A stretch of DNA of 64,000 bases from Serripes groenlandicus (GCA_031761405.1 JASEVX010000003.1:66620150-66684149), one strand, 5' to 3'. Positions 35,466 through 46,709 are shown, numbered from the stretch's first letter. Notes: generated by a model from the letters alone, not told the origin. Translations and numbers: made by a program.

Positions 35466-36224
35466 TCAAAAAAGAAACTTCAGCAAAAGTGCAAATAGAA
35501 AGCCAAAATGATTGAAATCGTTACTAGGTTCCTTTTGTGATCCATTTGTGTCAGTGTTGGTCTTGAACACGGTATCTGACAGACATACCAATACGGTTGT
35601 GTTTACATCATACACCAGTTCGAACTCCATATCATAGAGATTACGAATGGTCAGGTTGCTGATCAATACAGTATCATTATCTCTGAGATCAAATTCTCCG
35701 CTATACAGAGAAACTTGTTCGCACACAAACAATATTGTAAGATCCCGATAAGGGAATAAGACAAAGTCAATATGGTGTACAATGAAGTTCCAATTCTTGT
35801 TATTTCTGGAGTACTTTAAGATAGATTGTTCAAAACTAACATAGGATCCGTTCAGATTTACCGTCCATTGCTTGCCAATCGAGTTTTTGATGGAACGGTA
35901 CAGAATTGACGGAGAATTTGATTCACTTAGTAAAACTATCAATACTGCCCTCTCAGGAAGAGATTCGTCAGTGTGTGAGATGGTAATTAATTTCCATAGA
36001 GAAGGCCAAGGTTTGTTCTCAAGAAACAGTTCTTTCATATCCGTCTGTTTTACTTTTCCTTGTTGAACCAGTGTTGGTATGTTATCATATTGACTCTCTG
36101 GGTAGTTTAACTGCACCGCGAGTGAGACCAAACCACCAAACCATGATTTACTTGGAACTTTACAACCGGTACGTGTTCGTATCTGTCCGGATGGACAAAG
36201 AATATTCCTACACCTATCAGACGT
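35466..36224 (-). CDS. Exon 3 (terminal) of a predicted secreted SMB-like protein
   Basis: The exon starts after a polypyrimidine-rich acceptor (tttttttattgcag at 36,238-36,225) in phase 0, matching the phase-0 donor of exon 2. It encodes residues 356-607 of the predicted protein and ends at a TGA. It opens with a cysteine motif, CRNILCPSGQIRTRTGCK, followed by an aromatic, beta-rich region without transmembrane segments. It ends with a hydrophilic spacer (NGSQKEPSNDFNH) and a hydrophobic tail (FGFLFALLLKFLF). That ending fits a GPI-attachment signal, with a possible omega site in the NGS or SND region, or a short membrane anchor. No seven-transmembrane exon is visible further downstream. Exon limits are inferred from splice consensus and phase, not transcripts. 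Confidence 0.75.
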   Translation of the reverse strand, partial: TSDRCRNILCPSGQIRTRTGCKVPSKSWFGGLVSLAVQLNYPESQYDNIPTLVQQGKVKQTDMKELFLENKPWPSLWKLITISHTDESLPERAVLIVLLSESNSPSILYRSIKNSIGKQWTVNLNGSYVSFEQSILKYSRNNKNWNFIVHHIDFVLFPYRDLTILFVCEQVSLYSGEFDLRDNDTVLISNLTIRNLYDMEFELVYDVNTTVLVCLSDTVFKTNTDTNGSQKEPSNDFNHFGFLFALLLKFLF

Positions 36225-36264
36225 CTGCAATAAAAAAAAATATATATATATAATACATATACAT

Positions 36265-36650
36265 GTAATTAAACTTTTTATGAAATGACAACGAATGTCA
36301 GATAATTTTTATCAAATGACAAAGCACTAAAAGAATATCTGGTTTTCAAAAGCTATTTTGATTTCGTCAGTAAACCGTATAACAATGCCGCCAATAATTA
36401 TACCGAGTCCATATTCAGCTTAGTTAAGGAGTTTATTAAATGTGATTATAAACAAACACTCATGAGATATTCAATTTATCACATAAAGGCGTATTTCGAT
36501 AAAATGTATTTAACGTTTACAATATTTCTAGATGAAATTTACGGGGTTTGGCGCCAAAGTGACTAACGTTACGACGTCAAACCGCTGACGTGATGTCATT
36601 CTCCTAGTATTCGGTCATGTTATATTACACACGTTATATACAAAGAAATT
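36265..36650. repeat. Inverted-repeat arm (pairs with 41,620-41,985)
   Basis: The stretch includes tgaaatgacaacgaatgtca, gatttcgtcagtaaaccgta, ggcgtatttcgataaaatgt, tttggcgccaaagtgactaa and tgttatattacacacgttat. The reverse complement of 41,620-41,985 matches along the whole length, at roughly 80 percent by eye. Both arms lie in intron 2 of the three-exon gene. Confidence 0.85.
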
Positions 36651-36959
36651 TGTAATGGGTATATTAGATCGGATACAAGCATTGTAATATGATAAATGTA
36701 TATATAATTTGTATTGGCCAAATAAAAGGCGTGTAACTTACCGAATAAAATTGAATTAACATGCATTTTTAAAAACCATTTTGCCATATATATACTTCCA
36801 TTTATCTTTATAGTTATTTTTAAAATGAAATATTACTTTTCGGGACACCCTGTATGTATGTGGATTTTTAAACAAAACTGTTCACTTCACTGTATGCATT
36901 TGTGAATCATTTTGTTGGCCTCTTCCTAACTATATGATAAACGACAATCATATCTGGCT

Positions 36960-37030
36960 TCGCAGTAAACAAAAGACGTTGGATTGACGTTGTATAGACG
37001 TTGGACCCCAACGTTTGATTAACTTTGGAT
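36960..37030. repeat. GACGTTGG-rich repeat fragment
   Basis: gacgttggattgacgttgta and gacgttggaccccaacgttt form the kind of CAACGT/GACGTTGG repeat seen again at 42,540-42,740. It is intronic. Confidence 0.5.
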
Positions 37031-37077
37031 TTTGAAATCAGACAAGCACTTTCCCTGGCTATATCATTTTAAAAGAT

Positions 37078-37235
37078 TCCATGGAAAACCTGCTTGGAAA
37101 AATTGTCCAATTAACATTGGAACCGAATTCCATGGAAGAAAATATGAATTTGTCAGTTGATATTGTCTTTTTTTTCCATGGACAGTTTGGGATAATTGTC
37201 CATGGACATATTTTCCCATGTTTCTGTCCATGGAA
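37078..37235. repeat. Cluster of CCATGG palindromes
   Basis: Five copies of a CCATGG core flanked by t/g on the left and a on the right (ttccatggaa or gtccatggac) occur within about 160 bases. The spacings are not equal, so this is not a simple tandem repeat. It lies in intron 2. Confidence 0.7.
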
Positions 37236-37429
37236 AAGGGATCCTGTTTTTAACTTAACATTGAAAATACTATTCATAGCTACTGAAAATTGTCAGTACA
37301 GTGCCATTGAAATGCATTACAATTTATAGTTTATAAATCTTACATATTGCAATCTTTATTCAATTTAATTTTATTTTATTTATACAACAAAAACAAACAA
37401 AGTCACATTTTTTTAAATATTTGGAGGGT

Positions 37430-40400
37430 TCCTTTAGCTCTAGATGACTTGATTTTCCTCATTTATTCTTGAAACATCACCGATGATCAATCAAATCACT
37501 GAAAGTGCTGACGGCCTGGGGGCTGCAGAAAGGTTGGAGAAGTAGGGAACATGTAAAAAGAAATAACAATTGCAGCTTATGTATATGTATTTAGTGTTAA
37601 GAAGTTGAAAGATCATATCAAAAAAAGTAAATATTATGAAACTGCCAATTTGAAAACAGGAGAACCTTGTTGGCGCTATATCGCTCACATGAGTGCAAGA
37701 GCTCACAAGTATACACATTAAAGACATGATGAAGAATGAAAGGAAAATTTGACAGCAGGTTTAAGCAGAATATTTGAAGTTTCTGCCTTATTATATTCAG
37801 AAATATGTCAATGTTAAATCAACTTCAATTAAGTAGAAATAATTCTCTAAACCATAGACTAGACTTGGAGAAAGTGTTTGATCTATGCAACACTCATCAA
37901 GAAAATCATTCTGACAAAGATTCAAAATGCAACCTCCAGAGTGTTATCAAGATGTTCCGTCATTTGGCCTAGTGATCTATTTTCTTTATCACTCATATTT
38001 GAACATGGGCTAGATATTATCAACACAAACATGTTGAACAAGTTTGAAACTGCTGAAGCAACGAATGCGGCCTCCAGAGCAATAACAACATTATACACTT
38101 CAATTTGACATATTAACCTAGTTTATGACCCGGCATGACCCATATTCGAAATTAGCCTAGATATCATTAAGATAAACATTCAGACCATTTTTTTTTAAAA
38201 ATGTGGCCTTTACAGTGTTGACAAGATTTTCCTGCAATTTGGCCAATTAACTTACTTTTTGAACAGAAAGAACCAATAATCAAAGGTGGCCTACATATCA
38301 TCAAGACAAACATTCTGATACAGTTTTAACATGATCAATTTAAAAATGCAGCCTCCAGATTGTTAACAATATTTTCCTTCAATTTGGCCTAGATATCATT
38401 AAGATAAACATTTTGACCAAATAAAAAAAAAATGTGGCTTCTACAGTGTTGGCAAGATTTTACTTCAATTTGGCCTAGTGACCTAGTTTCTGATGAAGCA
38501 AACATTGCAGACTCTAGAGTGTTAACAAGATTTTCCTTCAATTTGACCTAGTGACCTTCTTTTTAACCCAAAATGACCCATATTCAAACTTGACCTACAT
38601 ATCATGAAGACAAACATTTTGATAAAGTTTCAACATGCTTAAAGTTACTCAGGGCCAAATTGAAATCTGGTCACTTCGAAACCGTCCCTATGGTAGAATA
38701 TCTGAATGAGCATTTATCAATGTTATCAGGAAAAGCACAATCCTAAAATGGGTCTGTCTGGTCATATAACATTAGACTCGGGTTTTTTTTTTTTTTTTTT
38801 TTTTCGTTTTTAATTATCATAATGAGAAAACAAATATTTGCCAATTATCTCTGTAAAATAATCGGACAATTTATTGTTGTCAAATGTAACTTCCAAAATA
38901 TAGACGGAACATAGTCCGTAATTTATATATATTTGAAATAGAAATTGTAATGATAGTTTTATACATCCCCTCCCCCGACCCAATCAGAAATTTCTAAATA
39001 ATCTGCATAACACTTGATCGTCTGCAAATAGTATTTAATTAAAATATAGAGAAAATGATAGCTGCTCGCCAAATGGCATTAATACCGAGTGCGTGGGTAA
39101 ACAACGTAAACAAAGTCAAGTAAAGTTAAAAATGCAGATTCCAGAGTGTTAACAAGATTTTCTATCAATTTGACCTAGTGACATAGTTTTTTTACCTCAT
39201 ATGGCCCAGTTTTAGTTGGTCCAAGATTTGATGGAGATAAATGTTCTGATAAACTTTCATGAATATCTGATGTAAAATGTAGCCTGTAGAGTGTTAACAA
39301 GACAAAAATATTGATGCCGCACGTCACAGGACGGACGCCGGACAAAATGTGATAACAATAGCTCACCTTGAGCACTTCGTGCACAGGCGAGCTAAAATAA
39401 AAAGAAAATTATTGATAACAATTAACTGCACATAGTGAACGAATTAACAGAAGAAAAGCCCATGAGAGCACATAAACATACACTTGCAAAGAAACATAAC
39501 AAGAGGGTCACGAGGGCCCTAGATCGCTCACATTAATCATGCAATGTGATTTCTAATGCAAAACACATCAAGACAATTATTCTGACAACAATTCAAAATT
39601 CAACCTCCAGAGTGTTGACAAGATTTTCCTTTATTTGGTCTTATGACCTGTTTTCTATTTTACCTTATATGATCCATATTCGAACATGGGCTAAATATTC
39701 TCAAGTCAAACATTCTGACAAAGTTTCAACTTGATCAACGTAAAAATGCGGCCTCCGGAGTTTTAACAATATTTTCTTTCAATTTTCCTAGTGACCTAGT
39801 TTTTAACCCAATATGACCCATTTTCGGCTTCTATAGTGTTAACAAGATCATAACCAATATTCAAACTTGGCCTACATGTAATCAAGACGAACATTCTGAT
39901 CAAGTTTCAACTTGATCAACGTAAAAATGCGGCCTCCGGAGTTTTAACAATATTTTCTTTCAATTTTCCTAGTGACCTAGTTTTTAACCCAATATGACCC
40001 ATTTTCGGCTTCTATAGTGTTAACAAGATCATAACCAATATTCAAACTTGGCCTACATGTAATCAAGACGAACATTCTGATCAAGTTTCAACAAGCTCAA
40101 GTTAAAAATGCAGCACTCCAGAGTGTTAACAAGAGTACCCTTCAATTTGGCGTACTGACCTTGTTTCTGAGCCAATATGACCACTATTCTAACTTAACCT
40201 AAATATTATTCTGACAAAATGTCAAGCTACTGAAGCAAAAAATGCCACCTCTCGATAGGAGAATATGTTCCTTTAATTTGTCCTAGACCTAGTTCTTGAC
40301 CCGGAATGACCCGTATTCAAACTTGGCCTAGATATTATTAAGATAAACATTCTGACCTAATTTTAAACTGCTGAAGAAAAAAATGCGGCTTGTACAATGT

Positions 40401-40520
40401 TAAGAATATTTTCTTTCAATTTATTCTCGTGACCTAGTTTTTGAACAGGCATGACCAATATTCGAACTTGGCTTACATATCATCAAGATAATCATTTGTT
40501 TAACTAACAACACATTTTGA
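37430..40520. repeat. Dispersed-repeat block of 'gacctagtgacctag' type
   Basis: Degenerate units of about 180-190 bases share gagtgttaacaagattttcc, ttcaatttggcctagtgacc, tagtttttgacccaatatga and catcaagacaaacattctga. They recur at 37,880-38,640, 39,130-39,310 and 39,540-40,500. At 39,350-39,400 tagctcaccttgagcacttc marks an end of this repeat type. A 24-base T run (about 38,780-38,804) interrupts it. This is a common mollusc repeat with no gene, and it fills much of intron 2. Confidence 0.8.
39723..40084. repeat. Exact tandem duplication, 181-bp unit
   Basis: 39,723-39,903 and 39,904-40,084 are essentially identical (gtttcaacttgatcaacgta, aaaatgcggcctccggagtt, ggcttctatagtgttaacaa). The neighbouring units of the same repeat are strongly diverged, so this duplication is much younger than the array. 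Confidence 0.9.
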
Positions 40521-40596
40521 AATCAATTTTATTAACATTCTATGAACATTTTATTTTCATTATACCTCAAATGACTCTGTAATGTTAAATTTTCAT

Positions 40597-41620
40597 ATAC
40601 TCATCATGGGCAATTTCTTACTGTCTCATGCTAACAATACGTTTTTGACCGGTTAACAGTATACTGTTACATAGCACGTGCGTCTTAATGTTGGTCATGC
40701 GCGTGCCACCGTTATAAATTCACTTTTCCAAACGGCATTCGCCAAAAAAGAACATGTTATTATTCGTAAAATGTAAGCCGGGCCTAGCAACACATGCGCA
40801 CTAAGAAACGTTGTATGAAAAATACGCAGGAGGGGATTGCAACAGTCAAAAATAGTTCCGGAAGTTTATAGTGATATACTGTATGGTATATCACGCTCAA
40901 ATCCCATATTGCGTATAGAAGAGAAATTGTCAAAAGTGTTAACATTTCGACCTTCGTAATTAATTACTACACACATGAACTCCAAATCGTGATATAAGAG
41001 CCAGTATATTAATAAACATAAGATCTATTTCCAATCTAGCACTATTTTATAACTAAAAGGTATACAACTGAGTTGGGAACTATCTACTGTTCAGACATGA
41101 CGTTGCTTTCCTTGATAAAATCACGTGTAGGCTATTCTATCTTTGCTCCCATTGTATTTGTTTTGGAAATATTCACGTATTTTTTCAACTTACAATCAGT
41201 TTAATTAACTGTCGATAAACATTTTATTCTAATTATACCTTTTTCAAATTTTCATATACTCATCATGGGCAATGTTTTACTGTCTCTTGCTAACGCAACG
41301 TTTCTGACCGGTTAACAATATGCTGTTACATGACACGCGCGTCTAAAATATTTGTCATTCACGTGCATGACGTCATTTAAAACAATAACTTCACCGTTAT
41401 AATTCAACTTTCCAAACGGCATTTGCAACAAAAGTACGCGACTTAATTAATAAAATGTCAATCCAAGCGTAGTTATGCATGCGCACTAAGAAACGTTATA
41501 TGAAAAATACGCGGGAAGGAATTTCAACAGCCAAAATAGTTCCGGCAGTTTAGAGTGATTTACTGTATGATGTAATCTCTCTGCGTATAGAAGAGAACTT
41601 GTCAGTAGTGTTAGAAGTCT
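40597..41620. repeat. Tandem repeat, ~655-bp unit, 1.6 copies
   Basis: tatactcatcatgggcaatt, gaccggttaacagtatactg, aactttccaaacggcattcg-type sequence and tatgaaaaatacgcaggagg occur from 40,597 and again from 41,252. A shorter related piece is at 34,575-34,760. It ends against the right-hand arm of the intronic inverted repeat. Confidence 0.8.
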
Positions 41621-41985
41621 TTATATGTAACGTGTGTAATATAACATGATCGAATCTCTATGAAAATGACGTCACGTCAGCGGTTTGATGTCATAACGTT
41701 ACTCACTTTGGCGCCAAAACCGGTTAATTTCATCCATAAATTGTGTAAACGTTAAGTACATTTTATCGAAATACGCCTCATAAATCACTTTGTGTGATAA
41801 ATAGAATAAACGTGTACACAAAGATGAATATGACCTCGGCATTATTATTGGCGGGATTGTTATACGATTTACTGACGAAATTAAAATAGCTTTAGAAAAT
41901 CCGATTTTCTTTTGTGTTTCGTCATGTGATAAAAAGAATCTGACATTCGTTGTCATTTCATGAGAAGTTTTATTAAACTCATCCA
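41620..41985. repeat. Inverted-repeat arm (pairs with 36,265-36,650)
   Basis: This is the reverse-complement partner of 36,265-36,650, from gtaacgtgtgtaatataaca, through tttggcgccaaaaccggtta and caataatgccg-type complement, to tgacattcgttgtcatttca. The intervening 5 kb would be the loop if both arms were transcribed in one pre-mRNA. Confidence 0.85.
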
Positions 41986-42534
41986 GGAAATTTGTTATTT
42001 AGCTCACCAAAGCCTCTCTTTATAACAAATGTCTTGAACTCGTTAAATAAAACTTAATATGAAATGGCAACTCATATCAGATCCTATCAGATGTCGCCGT
42101 AGTTAGACTGTTAAATTTTATTATTTTTTTCTATATGACTGATTATTCCATTGTTGCCTGTCAATCTGAATAACAATTATCACTTGTATAAGTTCTTTGC
42201 TTTTGAAAAAAATGTTTGATTAGATTGATATCTCCGCAAAAGGACGATTCATCCCGATCGGACACTTTGTAATTCGGAACAAAGACAGCAGCGTCCAAGA
42301 AACAAAACACATGAAGTGCTGACAGGCAAGGTCTAACTAAAGATCACGGATCACGGACTACAGTTTATTGGTATCTGCCGATACAAATTAAGCAATCTAG
42401 CTACGCACAACGGAGAAATATGCCAACTAAATTAATTTTTCTTTTGTCAGAAAAGGCATTTTCATAAAATATAGAAATGGTTTTTTTTTATGTTCTTTTC
42501 CTAACACTAACTTATGTAATTTGTGAAACAAACA

Positions 42535-42750
42535 TTAAACAGACGTCGGAAAGACGTCAGATATTCGTCACCGATGTCGCTACCAAAATACAACGCTGGT
42601 ACGCCGTCGACCCAACGTAAAACAGCAACGTTGTATCGTCGTCGTGAATGTGACGTCGGTTGACGTTGGTTTATGGTTACCGACGTCACAACCATTGTTT
42701 TAATACAACTTGAATCAAACGTCGGTGTGACGTCGGGTGTTTACTGAGTC
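42535..42750. repeat. Dispersed GACGTCGG/CAACGT repeat
   Basis: Dense gacgtcgg, caacgt and gttggt motifs (agacgtcggaaagacgtcag, ccgacgtcacaaccattgtt, gtcggtgtgacgtcgggtgt) match a repeat type common in marine invertebrate genomes. It ends about 70 bases from the exon 2 donor. Confidence 0.6.
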
Positions 42751-42822
42751 GATATGTGAGTGTTTTTTTCGTTAAATACTTGCTCTTATTTAGATTATTG
42801 AATGAAAATGAAAATATCCTAC

Positions 42823-43667
42823 CAGTGACGGACCATTCCTGACACAAGCCTCTGGGAATGCTATCTTTTCGTCTGATACCCAATCATGATTCATCTTCTT
42901 GAAATATATTGCATCCAATACGAAAGAAAATTCCACTGAGAAAGTGGTCTTTAGATTTTCGAACAGTTTGCACGACCATGTACCAGCATTGGAGATGTAA
43001 CAATAAATGTTTTTATACACCATAGGGAATATCCGAACCGTAGACTTCAGTCCACTTTCACATGCTTCCCTTACGTCAATTGATGACAAATTCGTGTTTG
43101 TCACAGACGGCATCGTATTAATTTGTGACGATAACTTACACGTAGAAACAAGTTCGTGATGACATCGTTTGTTTGCGAGAAAACTTGGATCACTGAATTC
43201 GAATACAATATAGCAATTAGACGTCAGCAGATTTCGCTCAATGAACTGTACTTGTTGGGAAATGGGTAATTTATGGTAACTGTTTATGTCTTTACAAACA
43301 AGAATAGGTAACCAAGGTTTGACGTCAGTGATGTTGTGACAAAGGGCACACTCGGCGTTCTTGTAGATCTTGTCATGTTCTTTTGAGTAAACAGGGAACA
43401 AATTACCCCATGCTGCAACTGGATCTTTATTACAGGAAGGCAACACACTATCGTGTATATTTGCTTCCGGAAGTGAGTTGTCTACACAGCCCCCTTTTGG
43501 TGTAGAGGAGACGATTTGATAGAAGGGTACATTTCTTGGCCATGTTTCATCCGGTGTCCCCGTTTGTACATAAATACACTCCATGCTTTCTTCAACAAAA
43601 GTATCATCGTTGTCATCTGGGTAACAGCAGTTCATATGTTCATGACATCGTTCATGGCAAGAACATC
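42823..43667 (-). CDS. Exon 2 of a predicted secreted SMB-like protein
   Basis: The exon begins after the acceptor TTGTTTCTCTTAG and ends at the donor CACTG|GTAGGA. Its 845 bases take the phase-1 end of exon 1 to a phase-0 end. It encodes residues 74-355. The start, CSCHERCHEHMNCCYPD, has the C-x-C-x3-C-x5-CC spacing of the somatomedin B (SMB) knot. It is followed by PSCNKDPVAAW, YKNAECALCHNI (175-186) and several further cysteines. The combination of an SMB-like motif and a YkN-x-x-CA-x-C motif recalls ectodomains of mollusc lineage-specific adhesion/methuselah-like receptors, from memory and unverified. No transmembrane helix is present. The SMB-like region is split from upstream cysteines by intron 1. 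Confidence 0.8.
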
Positions 43668-44399
43668 CTAAGAGAAACAAACAGCTAAATTGAGAATTTA
43701 GCCATAATAATCTGTGGCATTTGCAAACAGTCTAGGTTCGGATTAACCTGTGTGTTCTAGCAGAGTAAAAGGAAACTGCATGCTTTGCTAATTAGTCACA
43801 TATGGTTTCAAGACGAACCAGATTAGTAGATATACTGCTATAGTCTTCTTGTGGCTATGACACCCTTCCGCTACTTTGATTATGCTTGAATGGCTAAATG
43901 CAGGAAAGATTCGACTTTGATTAGACAGAGTCGATATGCATTCTGATCTTATTAGTCGCAAACTCCCGATATCCGAATTATTATGACATTATAATTCTAG
44001 GATAATATATGACGATACTATTTGCGTGTAAATAGAAGCCGATGCATAATTATGTATGCCTTGACATCACAATAAATAAGTTACTTTTATCAACTATACC
44101 CTAGTTACGAGAATTGGTCTAAATTTCCTTCATATATGACGGAAAATAATTATGGTTTATATATAATTGATTGATACTTGAATTATAATCTGCGTGAAAT
44201 CTACTGTGACCAACTGCGTACTGTGATATACGCATAACATCAACAAGGAAAAACCAACTGCAAATAAACTATATAGTAGTCTTTGAAACATGCATTACGA
44301 TGTCGATTTGTGTCAGACGCCAAGACGAGTAAACCTTGTCCTAATAACAAGAAAACGGCAGAAGATAATTTTTGAAAGCAAAAATATTGATAATCTCTA

Positions 44400-44551
44400 A
44401 AGATTAATAAAAAACATCTTCGAATAAAACGGAAAACATTGTGGCAAAAGAAAAAAGGCACAACAGTGACTTCTTCTTTTTCCACGTTGGTTAGAAAAAA
44501 CGTCTTCTGCAGAGGCGTAAAAAAGCGTCAACATGTGGGGAATAGGTTAAA
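44400..44551. mobile_element. Palindromic MITE copy in intron 1
   Basis: gaaaacattgtggcaaaaga, a short hairpin, cttcttctttttccacgttg, aacgtcttctgcagaggcgt and a terminal ataggttaa match the right half of the family. The left end is degraded. It lies within intron 1 of the three-exon gene. Confidence 0.65.
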
Positions 44552-44687
44552 TCTAAAAGCATGTTGTCCATTGGTTAGGGTAGCCTTCACTCTCAGTATC
44601 AGAGTATAGACCCCTGGCATAACTTGAGTAAATTCCCTGGGTTGGAGTAGGTATTACTGACGGTAAAGAACTTAATGATAAACATAC

Positions 44688-44907
44688 CTTTACAGCACAC
44701 AAGTTGGTTTCCTGTACCAATCGGTCCGTTCGGTAAAACATTTGGTTCAGATGAATTCCTGATACATATATCAACCTTTGGACAAAGATCACCAATTTCC
44801 TTCTCCATTTTGCTGAACAACTCTGTTTGAATAACGTCGTTCGGTCCTTGTGTTGCATGTACAAAACTAAATACTGTCAAGAGCGTCCAATACGTTGATA
44901 TGACCAT
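44688..44907 (-). CDS. Exon 1 of a predicted secreted SMB-like protein (start and signal peptide)
   Basis: The Met at 44,907 opens a classic signal peptide, MVISTYWTLLTVFSFVHATQ, with likely cleavage after HAT or ATQ. The mature N-terminus is acidic with cysteines at 42, 48, 71 and 72 (LCPKVDIC, QLVCCK). The exon ends at the consensus donor AAAG|GTATGT in phase 1. The next codon is completed by exon 2 as Gly, giving CCKGCSCHERC. Exons 1-3 sum to 1,824 bases, that is 607 residues plus a stop, with every junction in phase. A TATATA lies at 44,993-44,998 on the correct side but is weak evidence for a promoter. The protein is probably secreted or surface-anchored. Its ligand and role are unknown. 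Confidence 0.75.
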
Positions 44908-45179
44908 ATTTCCAGCCTTGTTTTCTCAAAACATTGATGTTGAATAGCTGAAATAATTACTTTTGGTTGGTTTTCAAGAAGCACCTATTATGTATATATG
45001 GCGCATTCATGAAGTTTATTATATGCATCGTAAGGTGGTGCCGAAACACATATTGGTATTCATTTACAAAAGTTTCTTGAAACCTTTTATTACTTATTAG
45101 CAAAACAGAATATGTGGATGCCCTGGCCGATCCTAATCTACATTAGTCATAAAAGCCATAAGTTAGGTTAACATAATTG

Positions 45180-45440
45180 TTTATCAATAGTAATAATTAA
45201 AACTAATAACAGTGATGTTAATAATAATGATACCAGTAACAATTATAATAATGTTGATAACAGTAAAAGGGATTATGCCAATGAGGCTGAATCTGCTGCT
45301 GCTGCTGATGATGATGTTTTGAAGTGAATACTGATAGTAATAATCATAATGATAATTATACCACAATTGATAATGGTATTATGTTGATAATAACGATAAC
45401 AATAATAAAATATATTAATAGTGATAATAATAATAATTTA
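45180..45440. repeat. Low-complexity AAT/GCT/GAT trinucleotide tract
   Basis: Interrupted taataataat, gctgctgctgctg and gatgatgatg runs. Open frames in it are Ile/Tyr-rich artefacts of the tract. Confidence 0.8.
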
Positions 45441-45616
45441 ATGGCATAATGAAAATATCCTTTATTTATAACTACAAGCATGGTAATAATAGTTATATTA
45501 ATGATAAATTTATAATGAATATCAAAATGAATGAAAAAACAATCACATAAATAAATAGATAAATCAGTATGAACACTTATCATCATAATACTTAACGTAA
45601 GGAAATGCATACTCAC

Positions 45617-45745
45617 AGGATAACGAGCTCCACGGAATTCCGAGTTGGCAAATAGAGTCAAGCAATATAAAGGAATCGTCCCCATGCCGTTGTTTGATGA
45701 AAGGGGCATTCCAGACAATCCAAATGACTTAAACCTTTCCCACAT
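45617..45745 (-). CDS. Possible exon with strong splice donor, unknown protein
   Basis: On the minus strand a frame from Met at 45,745 reads MWERFKSFGLSGMPLSSNNG, then MGTIPLYCLTLFANSEFRGA, then RYP, and meets TATCCT|GTGAGT at 45,617/45,616. It lies 0.7 kb upstream of the secreted-protein start on the same strand. It could be an exon of another gene, a non-used 5' exon, or chance. No domain is recognised. Beyond the donor the frame runs into low-complexity sequence. Confidence 0.25.
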
Positions 45746-45759
45746 CTAACATGTAATAG

Positions 45760-46336
45760 TCGTCTTTAAAGGTATATCATGCAGATGTCGCAATACTTTG
45801 AGAATTGGAAGAAACTCTATGTTGTTCATACAGGGATTAAGACATTGCGGAAAGTGGAGAGCATTTTTCTTTTTCCGAGAGTGTTTTCAACAGTCGTCAG
45901 ATGTAAAGGCGTCTAGTTATGTCTGTTAAGCGTAATAGCTAATGCAAAGGGGCGAGGTAGAGGTAATGCACTCACCGATTTCAAGTTCAAGGCAGGTGAA
46001 GACACTGATGAAACGTCGTACGTATCTTAAACTTTTGTTTCTCTTCAAGATATAAGTTAAAAAGAACTAGTGAGGTTTTCTTGTGACTTGGTCTATTATT
46101 ATCTCATTAAAACTATGGACCGAATTACAATTTTAAGAAATAATTACTTGTTATATGATTCCCCTTCGGTCGTTAATTAGTAGAAATTAATATTCGCATC
46201 TGATATCAATAATGACGACAGCGAGCTTGTTGACGTACAAAGTCTCAATTACTGTCCGTCAACCCATAGTAGCTTCATGGATTTACTTTTCTGGTGAAAA
46301 CTAGAATTGCAATCCTTTTTCTTTCACACTTAAACC
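45760..46336. other. Noncoding stretch with a MITE remnant
   Basis: At 45,845-45,931 gtgttttcaacagtcgtcag, tgtaaaggcgtctag and tctgttaa resemble the MITE right end. Nothing else is supported. Confidence 0.5.
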
Positions 46337-46558
46337 AATTCAATCCTTTCCAACACACAACAAATCTGCAGCAAAAAATCTAGGCAAAACATGGAGCATG
46401 CATCTATGTAAATGAAAGTATAATAATTAAATGGAATTGAAAATATTGCGGCAACATGAGAAATTGCTCATTGTTAGCAATTTCTCCGTTGGTCACACTA
46501 TTTGCTTACGTCGTCTGTTGTAGAGGCGAAGAAATGCGTATGTATGAGAGAAAGGGTA
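46337..46558. mobile_element. Palindromic MITE copy
   Basis: The left end has atcctttccaacacacaaca and atctgcagcaaaaaatctag. There is a central gagaaattgctcattgttag / gcaatttctccgttggtcac hairpin. The right end has gtcgtctgttgtagaggcga, agaaatgcgtatgtatgaga and aagggtaaa. It is more diverged than the copies at 29, 31 and 60 kb. Confidence 0.65.
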
Positions 46559-46709
46559 AAGTGATATAAAGCAATTCTCTTAATGCCCAACGCACCAGAT
46601 ATTGTTTGTATTCTTAAGAAACTTCGATAAATCATTTTTAGAAAACAACATCGTAATTAACAACACATATAACGTAAGTCGTTTGAATTAAAACTTTCAG
46701 GCGGCGGAA

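Noticed and set aside
37491..38108. Short open frames in the 37.5-38.1 kb region
   Set aside because: They fall in gacctag-type repeats within intron 2 and are not in phase with the neighbouring exons by any clear splice sites.
44553..44864. 103-codon open frame overlapping exon 1
   Set aside because: It is in a different frame from the signal-peptide exon and has no splice support.
45184..45745. 129-codon open frame, Ile/Tyr-rich at its end
   Set aside because: The C-terminal two thirds is translation of AAT/GAT simple repeats. Only the first 43 codons up to a splice donor are kept, as a weak exon candidate.
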